Assembly (NCBI RefSeq): GCF_004168585.1
Contig: NZ_PGVH01000013.1
Span: forward strand, 8,761 to 72,760
DNA: 64,000 nt
DNA from: Shewanella sp. OPT22
Lineage (GTDB): Bacteria; Pseudomonadota; Gammaproteobacteria; Enterobacterales; Shewanellaceae
Direction of reading: 5' to 3'
Made by a program: the position numbers and the translations under genes. Every line of letters starts with the position of its first letter. The first letter of the stretch is position 1. This document shows positions 55,704 to 64,000 of this stretch, in pieces. Below the pieces are notes generated by a model. The model was given only the letters and a program-made list of their open reading frames with translations. It did not search any database and was not told the origin of the DNA.

Positions 55704-57836
55704 TTAAAAGTTCTCGTCGATTAATTTCCCCCATTCTTCTAGATCTCTACCATAATTGCTATCTGTACCTGAAAATGTAAGTTTCACATAAAGTTTTAAA
55801 CTTCCTTTTAAGTCTTTTTTGAAGACTTCATCAAAATTAGGTGGATTGCTTCCATTGTTTTTCTTAAGCATCTTTTCAAGCAAGACTTTATCTTTATTTA
55901 AGATAATGCAAGACCATATATTTTTTTTATCATCGAATAAGTCTTCAGAAGGGTTATAGCTTTCAGCTTCAATAAGGTCCCAAGCTGTTTCTGTATGGCC
56001 GTTTTCAATCGCATATTGAAGTGCGCTTTTACCATCAAAGATTTTTTCTTGAATGTGTTCTTTAGTCAATACAGCTTCAGGTATAAAATGCGGATTCAAA
56101 CTTTCAACATTTTGCTCAGCTGAAAACAGCTTGAAAAATTTAGTGAATAAGTTTTTTATACCTTTTGTTACAGCAACATAAAATGCGCTCCTTGAAGTCA
56201 TTGCAGCTTCTCTCTTGATTAAATTGGCAACAAGCTCATCATCCCCCCTTTTCATAGCAACTCGAGCTGGAGAAGAATCAAGTGATTCAAGGCGTTGAAG
56301 GCTTTTAATTACCCTTCCACCATTAAGTTCATTTGACTTAAAGAGTTTATCTGCATCTGTACTTGAACCATGTAAAGCTAATGTGTTTAATGCTTCATCT
56401 AAAGGTACAGAATAAGCTACCACCCACTCATTATCGGTGCTTTTAGAATCTGTTGAATCAATCTGGATATCAACAACCTCTGCTTGTAATTTATCTTCAA
56501 TATCATCTAATTGATGATTTTGTATTGCTTCATTTAGAGTTGCGACTTTATTTTTTATATTTTTTTTTGCTCTTCTTAATTTATCAAGAGACTCTTTAGA
56601 TAAGTCTTTAAACTCATTCTCACTAGAAACTAACGGCGTCAATTCTTCTGGTTTTATTAATAATGGTTGAGGTTGAAGTTGAGGTTGAGGTAAAGATTGA
56701 GTATCTCCATTTGTCTCACTTAAACCTGATGTAAGCAATCCCCTATTGACCTCACTGGGAGCTGAAGAAACATTAGAGCTATTGCCCTGAACATTTTTAG
56801 TTAAAGATGTGTCATCTAAAGTAAGCTCTCTTGCTACCCGCTCACTTAGAGATTTTGATTCAAGTTTTTGGCTATTGGAAGTTTCTGATTTTGCCTGAAC
56901 CTCAGGAACAGGCTTACCCTTCTTATCCCATTCTTTCAAAGGCTCCTTCTCAGCCCGTACTATTGGTTCTTTTGATGCTACAGGTGGTTCACTCTTTTTC
57001 AGTGGCATAGTTTGTTTCACATTTTCAACGTCTTCATAGTCAGCACCCCGCCTCACAGAGCTGGACGGGGTCGAGCTTTTCTCCGTCCTTTCAAATGGAA
57101 GCATCATTGCCTCCCTTCCTCGAATTCGTGCTTTCATAGACATAGTTGGGCCACTAGTAATTACAGTACCTTTCCTAAAACCCTCTTTTTGTTCTGTCGA
57201 TTCGTCCACAGGCACTGCCTGCTCTTCCATCCTTCTAACATCGGCTTCTTCTTGCTCTTCATCTGCTTGATTTGTTAATAATGATGGTTTAAAAAGCGCC
57301 TTTTTATACTTGTCTGAAGAAGTTTTTTGCGTTGATTCAAGTTTTGCAAAATGTAGAAGCTGAGTGAAAATGAATGGTTGGAGTTGCATTGGTAAACGCT
57401 CCAATCCCAATTTATCGGCTTGAATAGGAGTATCTTTTTGATATGATGTCGATCTTTCTTTTAATTTAATTAATGCTTTACTTAAAAGCTCACAAAATGC
57501 TCGTTGCTGTCCTTCTTCAAGCCTCAATTTTGGCTCTGTGCTAAATAAATTTCTAGGCTCTACATTTACAAATTGTTTACCCATTTGATCAAGTTTTTTC
57601 TTGGCTTTTTTCGATAACTGACTAACCTGCTGAGTTTCTTCTGAGTCAAACTTTTCTATCAACCAATTACGCAGCTCCATAACTAAAACTACGTTCAAAG
57701 CGGTATCGTAATATCCTGTTTCACCATCCGGTGAATTACCACTAATTTCACCCCACTTTTCATCAAGCTCCTCCAGAAACACATTAATTTGTGCAATATG
57801 CTCTTGTTGTGCGGGTTTTAACTTTTCAAATTTCAA
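55704..57836 (-). CDS. Unknown protein with LRxW domain and ankyrin-like C-terminus, 3' part of a frameshifted gene
   Basis: 710 residues from a TTG that overlaps the stop of the preceding frame. The reading frame continues upstream to about 57976 with convincing protein sequence (Q-H-L-P-P-V-A-K-P-N-G, P-P-P-L-P-N-R-N-P-A-P), so the TTG is probably not the true start. Residues 1-185 are one LRxW domain copy (V-M-E-L-R-N-W-L-I and G-L-E-R-L-P-M-Q-L-Q-P-F-I-F). About 190-420 is a disordered, Ser/Pro/Gln-rich linker. About 480-660 carries degenerate ankyrin-type helices (D-G-K-S-A-L-Q-Y-A-I-E-N-G-H-T-E-T-A). No signal peptide. With the upstream frame the intact protein would be about 820 residues. 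Confidence 0.7.
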   Translation of the reverse strand: MKFEKLKPAQQEHIAQINVFLEELDEKWGEISGNSPDGETGYYDTALNVVLVMELRNWLIEKFDSEETQQVSQLSKKAKKKLDQMGKQFVNVEPRNLFSTEPKLRLEEGQQRAFCELLSKALIKLKERSTSYQKDTPIQADKLGLERLPMQLQPFIFTQLLHFAKLESTQKTSSDKYKKALFKPSLLTNQADEEQEEADVRRMEEQAVPVDESTEQKEGFRKGTVITSGPTMSMKARIRGREAMMLPFERTEKSSTPSSSVRRGADYEDVENVKQTMPLKKSEPPVASKEPIVRAEKEPLKEWDKKGKPVPEVQAKSETSNSQKLESKSLSERVARELTLDDTSLTKNVQGNSSNVSSAPSEVNRGLLTSGLSETNGDTQSLPQPQLQPQPLLIKPEELTPLVSSENEFKDLSKESLDKLRRAKKNIKNKVATLNEAIQNHQLDDIEDKLQAEVVDIQIDSTDSKSTDNEWVVAYSVPLDEALNTLALHGSSTDADKLFKSNELNGGRVIKSLQRLESLDSSPARVAMKRGDDELVANLIKREAAMTSRSAFYVAVTKGIKNLFTKFFKLFSAEQNVESLNPHFIPEAVLTKEHIQEKIFDGKSALQYAIENGHTETAWDLIEAESYNPSEDLFDDKKNIWSCIILNKDKVLLEKMLKKNNGSNPPNFDEVFKKDLKGSLKLYVKLTFSGTDSNYGRDLEEWGKLIDENF

Positions 57837-58171
57837 TCTGAGTTCATTAAATTTTCTATCGTATACTCTTTGAAAACGAGGGGCTGGATTTCGGTTTGGT
57901 AATGGCGGTGGAGTTCCGTTGGGCTTAGCAACTGGTGGTAAATGTTGAGTTGATGGCTCTTGATTAACGTCAGCTTACCAGCTAAAAACATTCCAAGTTG
58001 AAGTTCTGCTGCTTCAGAGTATATTGCTTCTTCGGGATCTACAGAAATTGTATATCCATTAAAGACCTTATGGGGAGGCGATGTACTACCCTTTCCTGCG
58101 AAAGCAAGCTCTCCACTCTTCTGTGACTGAAAAGTGGAAGCTATTTGGGCGGTAACATTATTCGAAGCCAT
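57833..58171 (-). CDS. 5' part of the frameshifted LRxW/ankyrin gene
   Basis: 112 residues as it stands. The first 65 (M-A-S-N-N-V-T-A-Q-I-A-S to L-G-M-F-L-A-G-K) look genuine. The remainder is less convincing, while the next frame over reads A-D-V-N-Q-E-P-S-T-Q-H-L-P-P-V and runs straight into the 710-residue frame. A one-base deletion near 57974-57976 (AAG or AAA followed by GCT) explains both frames. It may be a real pseudogene, a programmed shift (no slippery run is visible) or a sequencing error. Confidence 0.55.
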   Translation of the reverse strand: MASNNVTAQIASTFQSQKSGELAFAGKGSTSPPHKVFNGYTISVDPEEAIYSEAAELQLGMFLAGKLTLIKSHQLNIYHQLLSPTELHRHYQTEIQPLVFKEYTIENLMNSD

Positions 58172-58311
58172 AATCAAAGAAACTCAAAACAGAGACTCAT
58201 GAAATAGATAACTAGAAGTAATTTTAGAGCATTACGCTATTACAAAAGGTTAAATTTACGAGTTTTTTGATTAATTTATTTTTATACACATTTCATTAAT
58301 TAGCTTGAAAA

Positions 58312-60255
58312 CTAGAGTTTAAACCCACTAATTTGCTCAGAGAGTTTTTTCGCATCAATAGCTAGAAGTTCACCGACTTGAGTCGCTGATTGTGCTGATT
58401 TAAGGGCTACTGTAGCGCCACTTTCAATAGCCTGAGTATTTTCATCAACTTGAGTAGTCGCTTGTCGCTGCTCAGATACAATATCTGCAATTTGAGCGCT
58501 TAATTGCACAACTTCTGAAACCCTTCTTGTGACGTTTGCGATAGTCTCACTCACTTCATTGGCTTGTTCAACACCTTCATTGGCCTGCTGTGAACCCGAA
58601 TTCATAGTTTCTACGGCTTTTGATGTAGCGGATTGCACTAATTCAATCATACGACGAATCTCATCTGTCGATGATGCGGTTCTGCTCGCCAAAGTTCTCA
58701 CTTCATCTGCCACAACGGCAAAACCTCTGCCTTGTTCACCAGCTCGAGCGGCCTCAATAGCAGCATTCAGTGCTAATAGATTTGTTTGTTCTGCTATTTC
58801 ATGTATGACATCGACCACCTTACCAATATCATCAGCATGCTGGGCTAATTGATTTATCGCTTCTGCACCAGCTTGAACTTCTTGCGCAATATGGTTAATT
58901 CCGTCAACCGTGTTCAAAATCACTTTCTGCCCTTGGTTGACATCCTCCTGAGCTGAAACAGTAATACTGGTTGCTTGCTGTGTGTTTTGGTCAACCGTAT
59001 TAACTGATGCAGCAAGCTGACTCACTGCGGTTGCCACAACGTGCGTTTCTTGTTGTTGATTCGTTAGGTTTGTTTCAACATCCATCGTCGCCGTCTGAAC
59101 TTTTTGGCTGGCATCTACCACTTCATGACTCAGCTCTTGAACACCACTGATCAATTCACGCATATTGCCTAGCATTTGGTTAAATGCGCCAGCAATTTCA
59201 TTAAACTCATCTTTACCTTGTACGGCTAGATCGGCAGTTAAATCACCATCAGCGACTAGCGTAGTTGCTTTGTGAATAGATGCGATATTTTGGCTAATCG
59301 CCTTATAAGCTGAGAAAAAGAAATAGAGACTTAAAAGAACGACAGAACTAACAAAAGATACGACAAAGTACATATGGTTTTGCTGAAGCTCAACCTTACT
59401 TTTGAGGCTTTGGCTGAGTAAATCACTCGCAAGCTTGTCCAGCTCTAAAATAGATTTTTGTTGCACACGAACTAAAGAGTTAAATTCGGATAGTGTTATT
59501 TGGAAACTGTCTGGTTCAATAAGGCTGTTTTGGATTCTTTCTATTAATGTTTGAGTACTCTGCTTAGCTTTTTTCGCCGCTGACAACCAATTTGAGTCAT
59601 GACTTAACACTTCTGACAACTTCTGGGCTTGCTTATCTTGCAATAATAACAACTCTGACAACCTCTTATTGACTGCAACTAACTGAGTATAGGTTTCAGG
59701 TGTAAATCGTTGAGCTGTTAATATATTTTTAGCGACTTGTATGTCTAAAGAACTAAACTCAATGACATCAGGAATCCTGTTGACATATAAATTAGCGAGA
59801 TAAAAATCCTGTGGATCTGAATCTAAGGTTAAACCACTCTCTGCAGCTATCGCCTTTTTAAACTCAGAAAGTAAATTAGATAACTGAGTAACGTCGTCTG
59901 CGCTACCTGAAAATGACGAAATGGCAGATTCAAGTTCGATATACTGAATTTGACTTCTTGGATACTTAAAAGACGATATTTGCCAAAATGAAAGCGTCGA
60001 ACGCAATTGACCTTTATTAACGTTTAGTGAGTTTCTGAGGTTTAAAATTTTAGTTTGCAGCGGCCTAAGTTGCTCAATTTGTTGCTTACCGTCCAACTTA
60101 TTAACTAATACCTCTCTCTCATGAAGTTGTTGTTCAACGATCCAACACGCACCTAACATAAGAGGAATAAGCGTAACAGTTGCAAGTAAAGAGAACTTTC
60201 GTTTGAAACAAAGACGGTTAAATAAACTTATTCCGAATGAAAAAAAATTTGGCAT
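58312..60255 (-). CDS. Methyl-accepting chemotaxis protein
   Basis: 647 residues. First membrane helix at about 24-42, a periplasmic helical sensor region of about 250 residues (family unidentified), second helix near 300-320, HAMP domain about 320-375 and a cytoplasmic signalling domain with the hairpin tip [23 protein letters not shown]-type signature (about residues 490-512) followed by [17 protein letters not shown] motif precedes the ATG. It signals through CheW/CheA. It interrupts the block of unknown genes but is itself an ordinary gene. Ligand unknown. Confidence 0.95.
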   Translation of the reverse strand: MPNFFSFGISLFNRLCFKRKFSLLATVTLIPLMLGACWIVEQQLHEREVLVNKLDGKQQIEQLRPLQTKILNLRNSLNVNKGQLRSTLSFWQISSFKYPRSQIQYIELESAISSFSGSADDVTQLSNLLSEFKKAIAAESGLTLDSDPQDFYLANLYVNRIPDVIEFSSLDIQVAKNILTAQRFTPETYTQLVAVNKRLSELLLLQDKQAQKLSEVLSHDSNWLSAAKKAKQSTQTLIERIQNSLIEPDSFQITLSEFNSLVRVQQKSILELDKLASDLLSQSLKSKVELQQNHMYFVVSFVSSVVLLSLYFFFSAYKAISQNIASIHKATTLVADGDLTADLAVQGKDEFNEIAGAFNQMLGNMRELISGVQELSHEVVDASQKVQTATMDVETNLTNQQQETHVVATAVSQLAASVNTVDQNTQQATSITVSAQEDVNQGQKVILNTVDGINHIAQEVQAGAEAINQLAQHADDIGKVVDVIHEIAEQTNLLALNAAIEAARAGEQGRGFAVVADEVRTLASRTASSTDEIRRMIELVQSATSKAVETMNSGSQQANEGVEQANEVSETIANVTRRVSEVVQLSAQIADIVSEQRQATTQVDENTQAIESGATVALKSAQSATQVGELLAIDAKKLSEQISGFKL

Positions 60256-60332
60256 GAATCGAACCCCAAAAGAAAACTACTTAATCAGACCTGTTTACGG
60301 TCTCTTTTATTACTTGTTATATCGACAGTTTT

Positions 60333-63300
60333 CTATAAAAGTTTACTAAATAATGATTTATTTTTTTCTTCTAATTCAATTCCAGAACTATCGGCCGCTT
60401 CAGGGAGCATGAATGTTCTTTTTATTGTTGACTTAGAGCTTGTGCTAAGACTTTGTTCCAAATCCGGCAATTCGCTACCTACTTTGTATTCGAGCTCCAT
60501 TCCAGAGTCATCAACACTTGTGGAGAGCATGAATGTACTTTGTATTGTTGACTTAAAGCTTATGCTAAAACTATGTTCCAAATCTGGTAAATCGAAGGAT
60601 GCAGGTTTACCTTCTTCTGGTTCAGGTCTTATGCTGCTTCCTTTACTTATTAAATTAGGGGGTTCTATGGATGCTCTAGGAATATCACAAAAATCATCTT
60701 CTTGCTGACTGTGCACTATGTCTGATGTTGATGAAACCTCAGCATTTTGGATGCCATCCACAATGTATTTTTGAGTAGTATCCAAAGTCACTTCATTCTC
60801 AACTAAATCTGTTTGTACGACACTACTGTCCTCAGAATTAAATAGTCTTTCCTCATCCGATGCCATAGATTCAAAACCTAATGACGAACAACTATTAACC
60901 TCTGTATGATCAGATTCAAGAGTTGAATCTTTTGGTTGTTCGGTCAGTGTTGGAGTAGAACTTAATTCGTTTTCATCCTCTTCTGAACGAACTGATTCAA
61001 CACCCTCTTCATAAGATCCAGCGACGGCACCAACTTCCAAGTCCTCATCACCGTTTTCTCGTGTTTGTGAAATGGTTTTTACGTTAATTTTTTCTTTATA
61101 TTTTTTAGCTAATAATTCCAGTCTCCCCTCACATAACTTAGTGAACTCCGATTCTTCGCCATCATCTTCTTTCACTAGAGTTATCAGTTTTAACTGTAAC
61201 TGGTGAAGTTCATCTTGATTAAATACATCAAATGAGCTGCTGTCTTCGATTAAATACTCAAAAGCACCAACTTCTCGTGACGTTAATGTTAAATATAAAG
61301 GCTTTCTTCTTTTTGCATCAACGAGATCACATGTGACACCGGCTTCAATGAGCAATTCGCATACGAAGCGATTATTTGCTGCTGCAGCTTTATGCAATAG
61401 TGAGGTTTGGCCTTTGGTTTGATTAACGAGTCTTGCAACCGCACGGTTAGTGTCCATCAAGAGGTCAAAATACACTGGCATAAAACCAGTCCAAGTATCT
61501 ATAAGCACATGTAGGATACTGTGTACTTCTTCAGGTGACAGACCAACAACAAGCGAGCGTAAAATAGATTGAGGATCTTCTTCAGCATTTTGGCACCAAT
61601 ATATTGCAAACGCTAATCTGAGTTCCTTAGACATATTTAATGTACATTTTTTCCAATTTGAGTTAGTTGTTTCTAGCTCAGCACCTCGTTGAAGAAGGTT
61701 GAATAACACTCTACATTGCAAACCTGTTCTTGTTGAATCTGTTTTCGATACTATGTAGCTTACGGCCGTTTTTTGGGCATTATCTTGTTTTTTGATTGAT
61801 TCGCTTTTCATTCTCTCACTCAGTAAATCAACGATATCAAAGTCACCATTTTTAGCTGCAAGAATCAATGCGGTATGTCCATTATGATCCGTGACTGAAA
61901 AATCAACCTTTTCTGAAACTTCTTCAGAGCAAAAGTGTTCAATTATTTCCCAATTATGATTTGTTACTGCTGCTATTATCGGAGGTACAGCTCTTTTTGC
62001 TTTGTCAGGCAAATTGTATTCTAATGTTTCATTGCGAATCATTCTGCTGAACAGCCCTATGTTAGAATCTTCACACACAGCACCAATCAACATAGTATTT
62101 CTATGTGGTAGGTATACATTACAATCTACTTTTTGCCTTACTAAATAATTTAAATAATTTGGGTACTTTCTTTCTTTGTATAAAAAGCAAATGAACTGAT
62201 CAGTGAACAACTTTGGAAAAGCGTTCGGAGCATTGGCCACAGCACAATAAACTTCATAAAGAAGCTCGCTATGTTGGCCATTAAATAGTAGTTCGAAGAA
62301 TGTTTTATCATTGGCAAGAGCATTTGCCTGATTAAGAATTAACCATTTTATAAAGCTTGAGCGTGTACTAGGGTCCCTCTCATTAAAGATACTAAAAAGA
62401 CATTTAGAAATAGCCCCATACTTTTTGATAATTCTGGTATGCAGCATATCCTTCTGTAAATCTGTTATAGCATCCAAGCTTTCCCCGTTACCCATCAAGT
62501 AATTAATTTTAGAGTAATTTAATTGTTCGACTGCGAGTTCGAATATCATTTTTCCATTGCTGTCTTTCAACTTAAGTAATCCAGTTCTTAAATATGCCTC
62601 AAGGAAATCCAACTGTGAGGTTTTCAACAATAACTGCTGAAGACTTTCACTTGGTCTTCCTAAATTTTTTAGAGACTCATTTGGTATAGCTCTGATCGCA
62701 AGCTCAAATGCAAAGTTGTCTTTCGAAACCATCAGCTGGTTCAATAACTTTCTGATAAATTGAGCTTTGTGACATCTTTTTAAAATTAAACTTCCTAATT
62801 TACGCTCATCTTCATTATTACGATTACCAAGAAGCTCTACTATTAAAGACGGGGTAACGATCTTTTCGAGTTCTGCAATAACGTTAATGCACTGAACATC
62901 AGGTAAGTGTTGAATAGCCACAAGTAAGCGCAATAAAGTATCAAAATCCTTTTGTTTAATAGCCTTCTCAAATCGTCCTTTTTCAAGTGCATATGTCGTT
63001 GATAGTTTAGCGCCTACTTTTTCATCCAATACTTCTCTTGCTGCAACTTTATATCCGTTTGAGTAGAGGTAATCTAAAGCAGTATATCCTTTGTTATCAG
63101 GTCGACTCAGTGGAGCATCCTTTTTTGCTAAGTGAGTAACCCAATAAGCCATATATTTAGTATCTTCTAGTAAATGTTCAGCGGAGACATGAGCCACACT
63201 TTGCCCTTTTCGATTTAGGCATGACATGGCAGGCTCAAGGGAGGTGTCAAATTTTATAAAAGTATTTTGATCTTTCGTTTTTGCAGTGTTTTCTACTTTT

Positions 63301-63596
63301 TTGAAAGCAGTTTCAATATAATTAAGTGCAGCTGTAACGTCTTCTAGAGTCTTGCTTTCGAAGTTTGGTAGCAAATGTTTACTCTTTAATAAATATCCTT
63401 CTGATGGCTTTTCATGAAATTGTTTAAATTGCCAACTTCCATCACATAGAGTCACTTGAAAATATACTGGCTTCTTGTTCGAATCAAACGCCCCTAAGAT
63501 TTTTCCCTCATGACGCATTAATTGATAGTAAGAGTACCGGTTCCACTCTAATTGTGGAACTAGGTAACTATCAACTGGAGGGAAGTTAGTGGCCAT
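60333..63596 (-). CDS. Ankyrin-repeat protein of unknown function (1087 residues)
   Basis: Ankyrin-type helices are clearest at about 560-640 (D-H-N-G-H-T-A-L-I-L-A-A-K-N-G-D) and 730-800 (G-Q-T-S-L-L-H-K-A-A-A-A-N-N-R-F); degenerate ones occur near 130-190 (N-K-G-Y-T-A-L-D-Y-L). The N-terminal 100 residues form an unrecognised globular part. From about 860 on the chain is acidic and Ser/Thr-rich, probably disordered. The tail has two copies of a 40-residue unit beginning L-P-D-L-E. No signal peptide or strong ribosome site. Ankyrin proteins of this kind are common as effectors in host-associated bacteria, but secretion is not shown here. Confidence 0.82.
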   Translation of the reverse strand: MATNFPPVDSYLVPQLEWNRYSYYQLMRHEGKILGAFDSNKKPVYFQVTLCDGSWQFKQFHEKPSEGYLLKSKHLLPNFESKTLEDVTAALNYIETAFKKVENTAKTKDQNTFIKFDTSLEPAMSCLNRKGQSVAHVSAEHLLEDTKYMAYWVTHLAKKDAPLSRPDNKGYTALDYLYSNGYKVAAREVLDEKVGAKLSTTYALEKGRFEKAIKQKDFDTLLRLLVAIQHLPDVQCINVIAELEKIVTPSLIVELLGNRNNEDERKLGSLILKRCHKAQFIRKLLNQLMVSKDNFAFELAIRAIPNESLKNLGRPSESLQQLLLKTSQLDFLEAYLRTGLLKLKDSNGKMIFELAVEQLNYSKINYLMGNGESLDAITDLQKDMLHTRIIKKYGAISKCLFSIFNERDPSTRSSFIKWLILNQANALANDKTFFELLFNGQHSELLYEVYCAVANAPNAFPKLFTDQFICFLYKERKYPNYLNYLVRQKVDCNVYLPHRNTMLIGAVCEDSNIGLFSRMIRNETLEYNLPDKAKRAVPPIIAAVTNHNWEIIEHFCSEEVSEKVDFSVTDHNGHTALILAAKNGDFDIVDLLSERMKSESIKKQDNAQKTAVSYIVSKTDSTRTGLQCRVLFNLLQRGAELETTNSNWKKCTLNMSKELRLAFAIYWCQNAEEDPQSILRSLVVGLSPEEVHSILHVLIDTWTGFMPVYFDLLMDTNRAVARLVNQTKGQTSLLHKAAAANNRFVCELLIEAGVTCDLVDAKRRKPLYLTLTSREVGAFEYLIEDSSSFDVFNQDELHQLQLKLITLVKEDDGEESEFTKLCEGRLELLAKKYKEKINVKTISQTRENGDEDLEVGAVAGSYEEGVESVRSEEDENELSSTPTLTEQPKDSTLESDHTEVNSCSSLGFESMASDEERLFNSEDSSVVQTDLVENEVTLDTTQKYIVDGIQNAEVSSTSDIVHSQQEDDFCDIPRASIEPPNLISKGSSIRPEPEEGKPASFDLPDLEHSFSISFKSTIQSTFMLSTSVDDSGMELEYKVGSELPDLEQSLSTSSKSTIKRTFMLPEAADSSGIELEEKNKSLFSKLL
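60363..60590 (-). repeat. Diverged 120-bp tandem repeat at the end of the ankyrin gene
   Basis: Two in-frame units of 40 residues (1003-1042 and 1043 onward) sharing L-P-D-L-E, S-x-x-S-x-K-S-T-I, R/S-T-F-M-L and D/A-D-S-S-G-M/I-E-L-E. They differ at many positions, so this duplication is older than the 75-bp one. Confidence 0.8.
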
Positions 63597-63748
63597 AGCA
63601 AGGTTCTATGATATGACTAAAAAATCAATTATAGCGCCTATAAAATAGTAATTTACTTTTTTGAACAGAAGTTAATTTACTCTTAACTTTATATTTTGGA
63701 AGATAAATTCGTGCTTCCATCCTGAGAGTATAGAAGCGCTTTTAATTA
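63597..63748. other. Upstream region of the ankyrin gene, no further gene
   Basis: AT-rich leader and probable promoter region. Ends at the second mobile-element copy. Confidence 0.4.
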
Positions 63749-64000
63749 GGGGGAGATTGATCTATTTTTATCACCTTTACAGCGATAAATTGATTACTTT
63801 ATGCAAGGCAGAGCTGGTGTAGTTTGGTTATTACCGACATACAAAATTTTCGTTACTTCGTTTCCAAATAAGTAACCAATAACGCAGCACTTTTTATTTT
63901 GAAAGAGCGACCAATTTACGCTTTTTCTTTGTTCGATGCTTTTAAACGTCTACAGCTCTGTATTGTGACCCGCTCACTGAAGCAACTAAGCTTTACTGTT
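63749..64000. mobile_element. MITE-like element, copy 2 (diverged, cut by window end)
   Basis: The same element as 2208-2500, in the same orientation: TA then GGG at the left end, then AGCGATAAATTG, GGTTATTACCGACATACAAA, ACTTCGTTTCCAAATAA, AATAACGCAGCA and GACCAATTTACGC. The left terminal repeat is degraded (GGGGGAGATTGATCT) and there are small internal insertions, so this copy is older. The right end lies outside the window. Confidence 0.7.

Noticed and set aside
57012-57278. 88-codon plus-strand frame in the LRxW/ankyrin gene
   Set aside because: Antisense to the longer frame and without a start region.

Overview
The window is a gammaproteobacterial chromosome segment, most likely from the Shewanellaceae. 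The order apt-dnaX-ybaB-recR-htpG-cnoX-adk-(gap)-gsk is the one I remember from Shewanella. Small families typical of Shewanella and Vibrio (DUF2986, DUF5062, PanP, YecM) and an AT-rich composition fit this. Several very large, poorly conserved, ankyrin-type or helical proteins sit between housekeeping genes, which suggests a host-associated member such as Parashewanella. That genus-level placement is inference.

Layout. 1-0.95 kb: end of a PTPS-like pterin gene and an SDR. 0.94-2.8 kb: nagZ, then a long gap holding a 293-bp inverted-repeat element (MITE-like) whose partner lies at the right end of the window. 2.8-9.2 kb: sdaA, a DUF445 membrane protein, panP, and a three-domain cysteine desulfurase / persulfide dioxygenase-like / rhodanese fusion. 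9.3-14.8 kb: topA, a ureohydrolase and astB, with a 17-bp-stem hairpin just before the astB start. 14.8-19.7 kb: a 1105-residue Ig-like lipoprotein and a dicarboxylate/amino-acid symporter. 19.9-24.5 kb: a 1558-residue protein of unknown function. 24.7-35.8 kb: gsk, adk, cnoX, htpG (with a clear sigma-32 promoter), recR, ybaB, dnaX (with an A9 slippery run), apt, ybaN and glsA. 36.0-43.7 kb: asnB, a 40-residue membrane ORF, and two unknown proteins (446 and 1425 residues). 44.1-46.3 kb: an hvfA-hvfB-hvfC copper-binding RiPP locus. 46.6-52.4 kb: dusC, DUF2986, a MATE exporter, a potassium channel, an L,D-transpeptidase, yecM, a DUF4124 protein and DUF5062. 52.4-63.6 kb: a block of accessory genes on the minus strand with a chemotaxis receptor among them.

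The most original observation is in the last block. Three neighbouring loci share a domain of about 200 residues that I do not recognise, in four copies. Its signature is a helix ending in L-R-x-W and, further on, a G-x-x-x-F/L-P-x-x-x-Q-type motif. Two of the three loci carry single-base frameshifts that cut the N-terminal part from the body. One contains an exact 75-bp tandem duplication. With the ankyrin protein next door and the large proteins at 19.9-24.5 and 38.0-43.7 kb, they look like a fast-evolving, possibly secreted repertoire; secretion is inference only.

No tRNA, rRNA, CRISPR array, integrase, transposase gene or prophage was seen. All assignments come from reading the sequence and from remembered family features; no database search was run.
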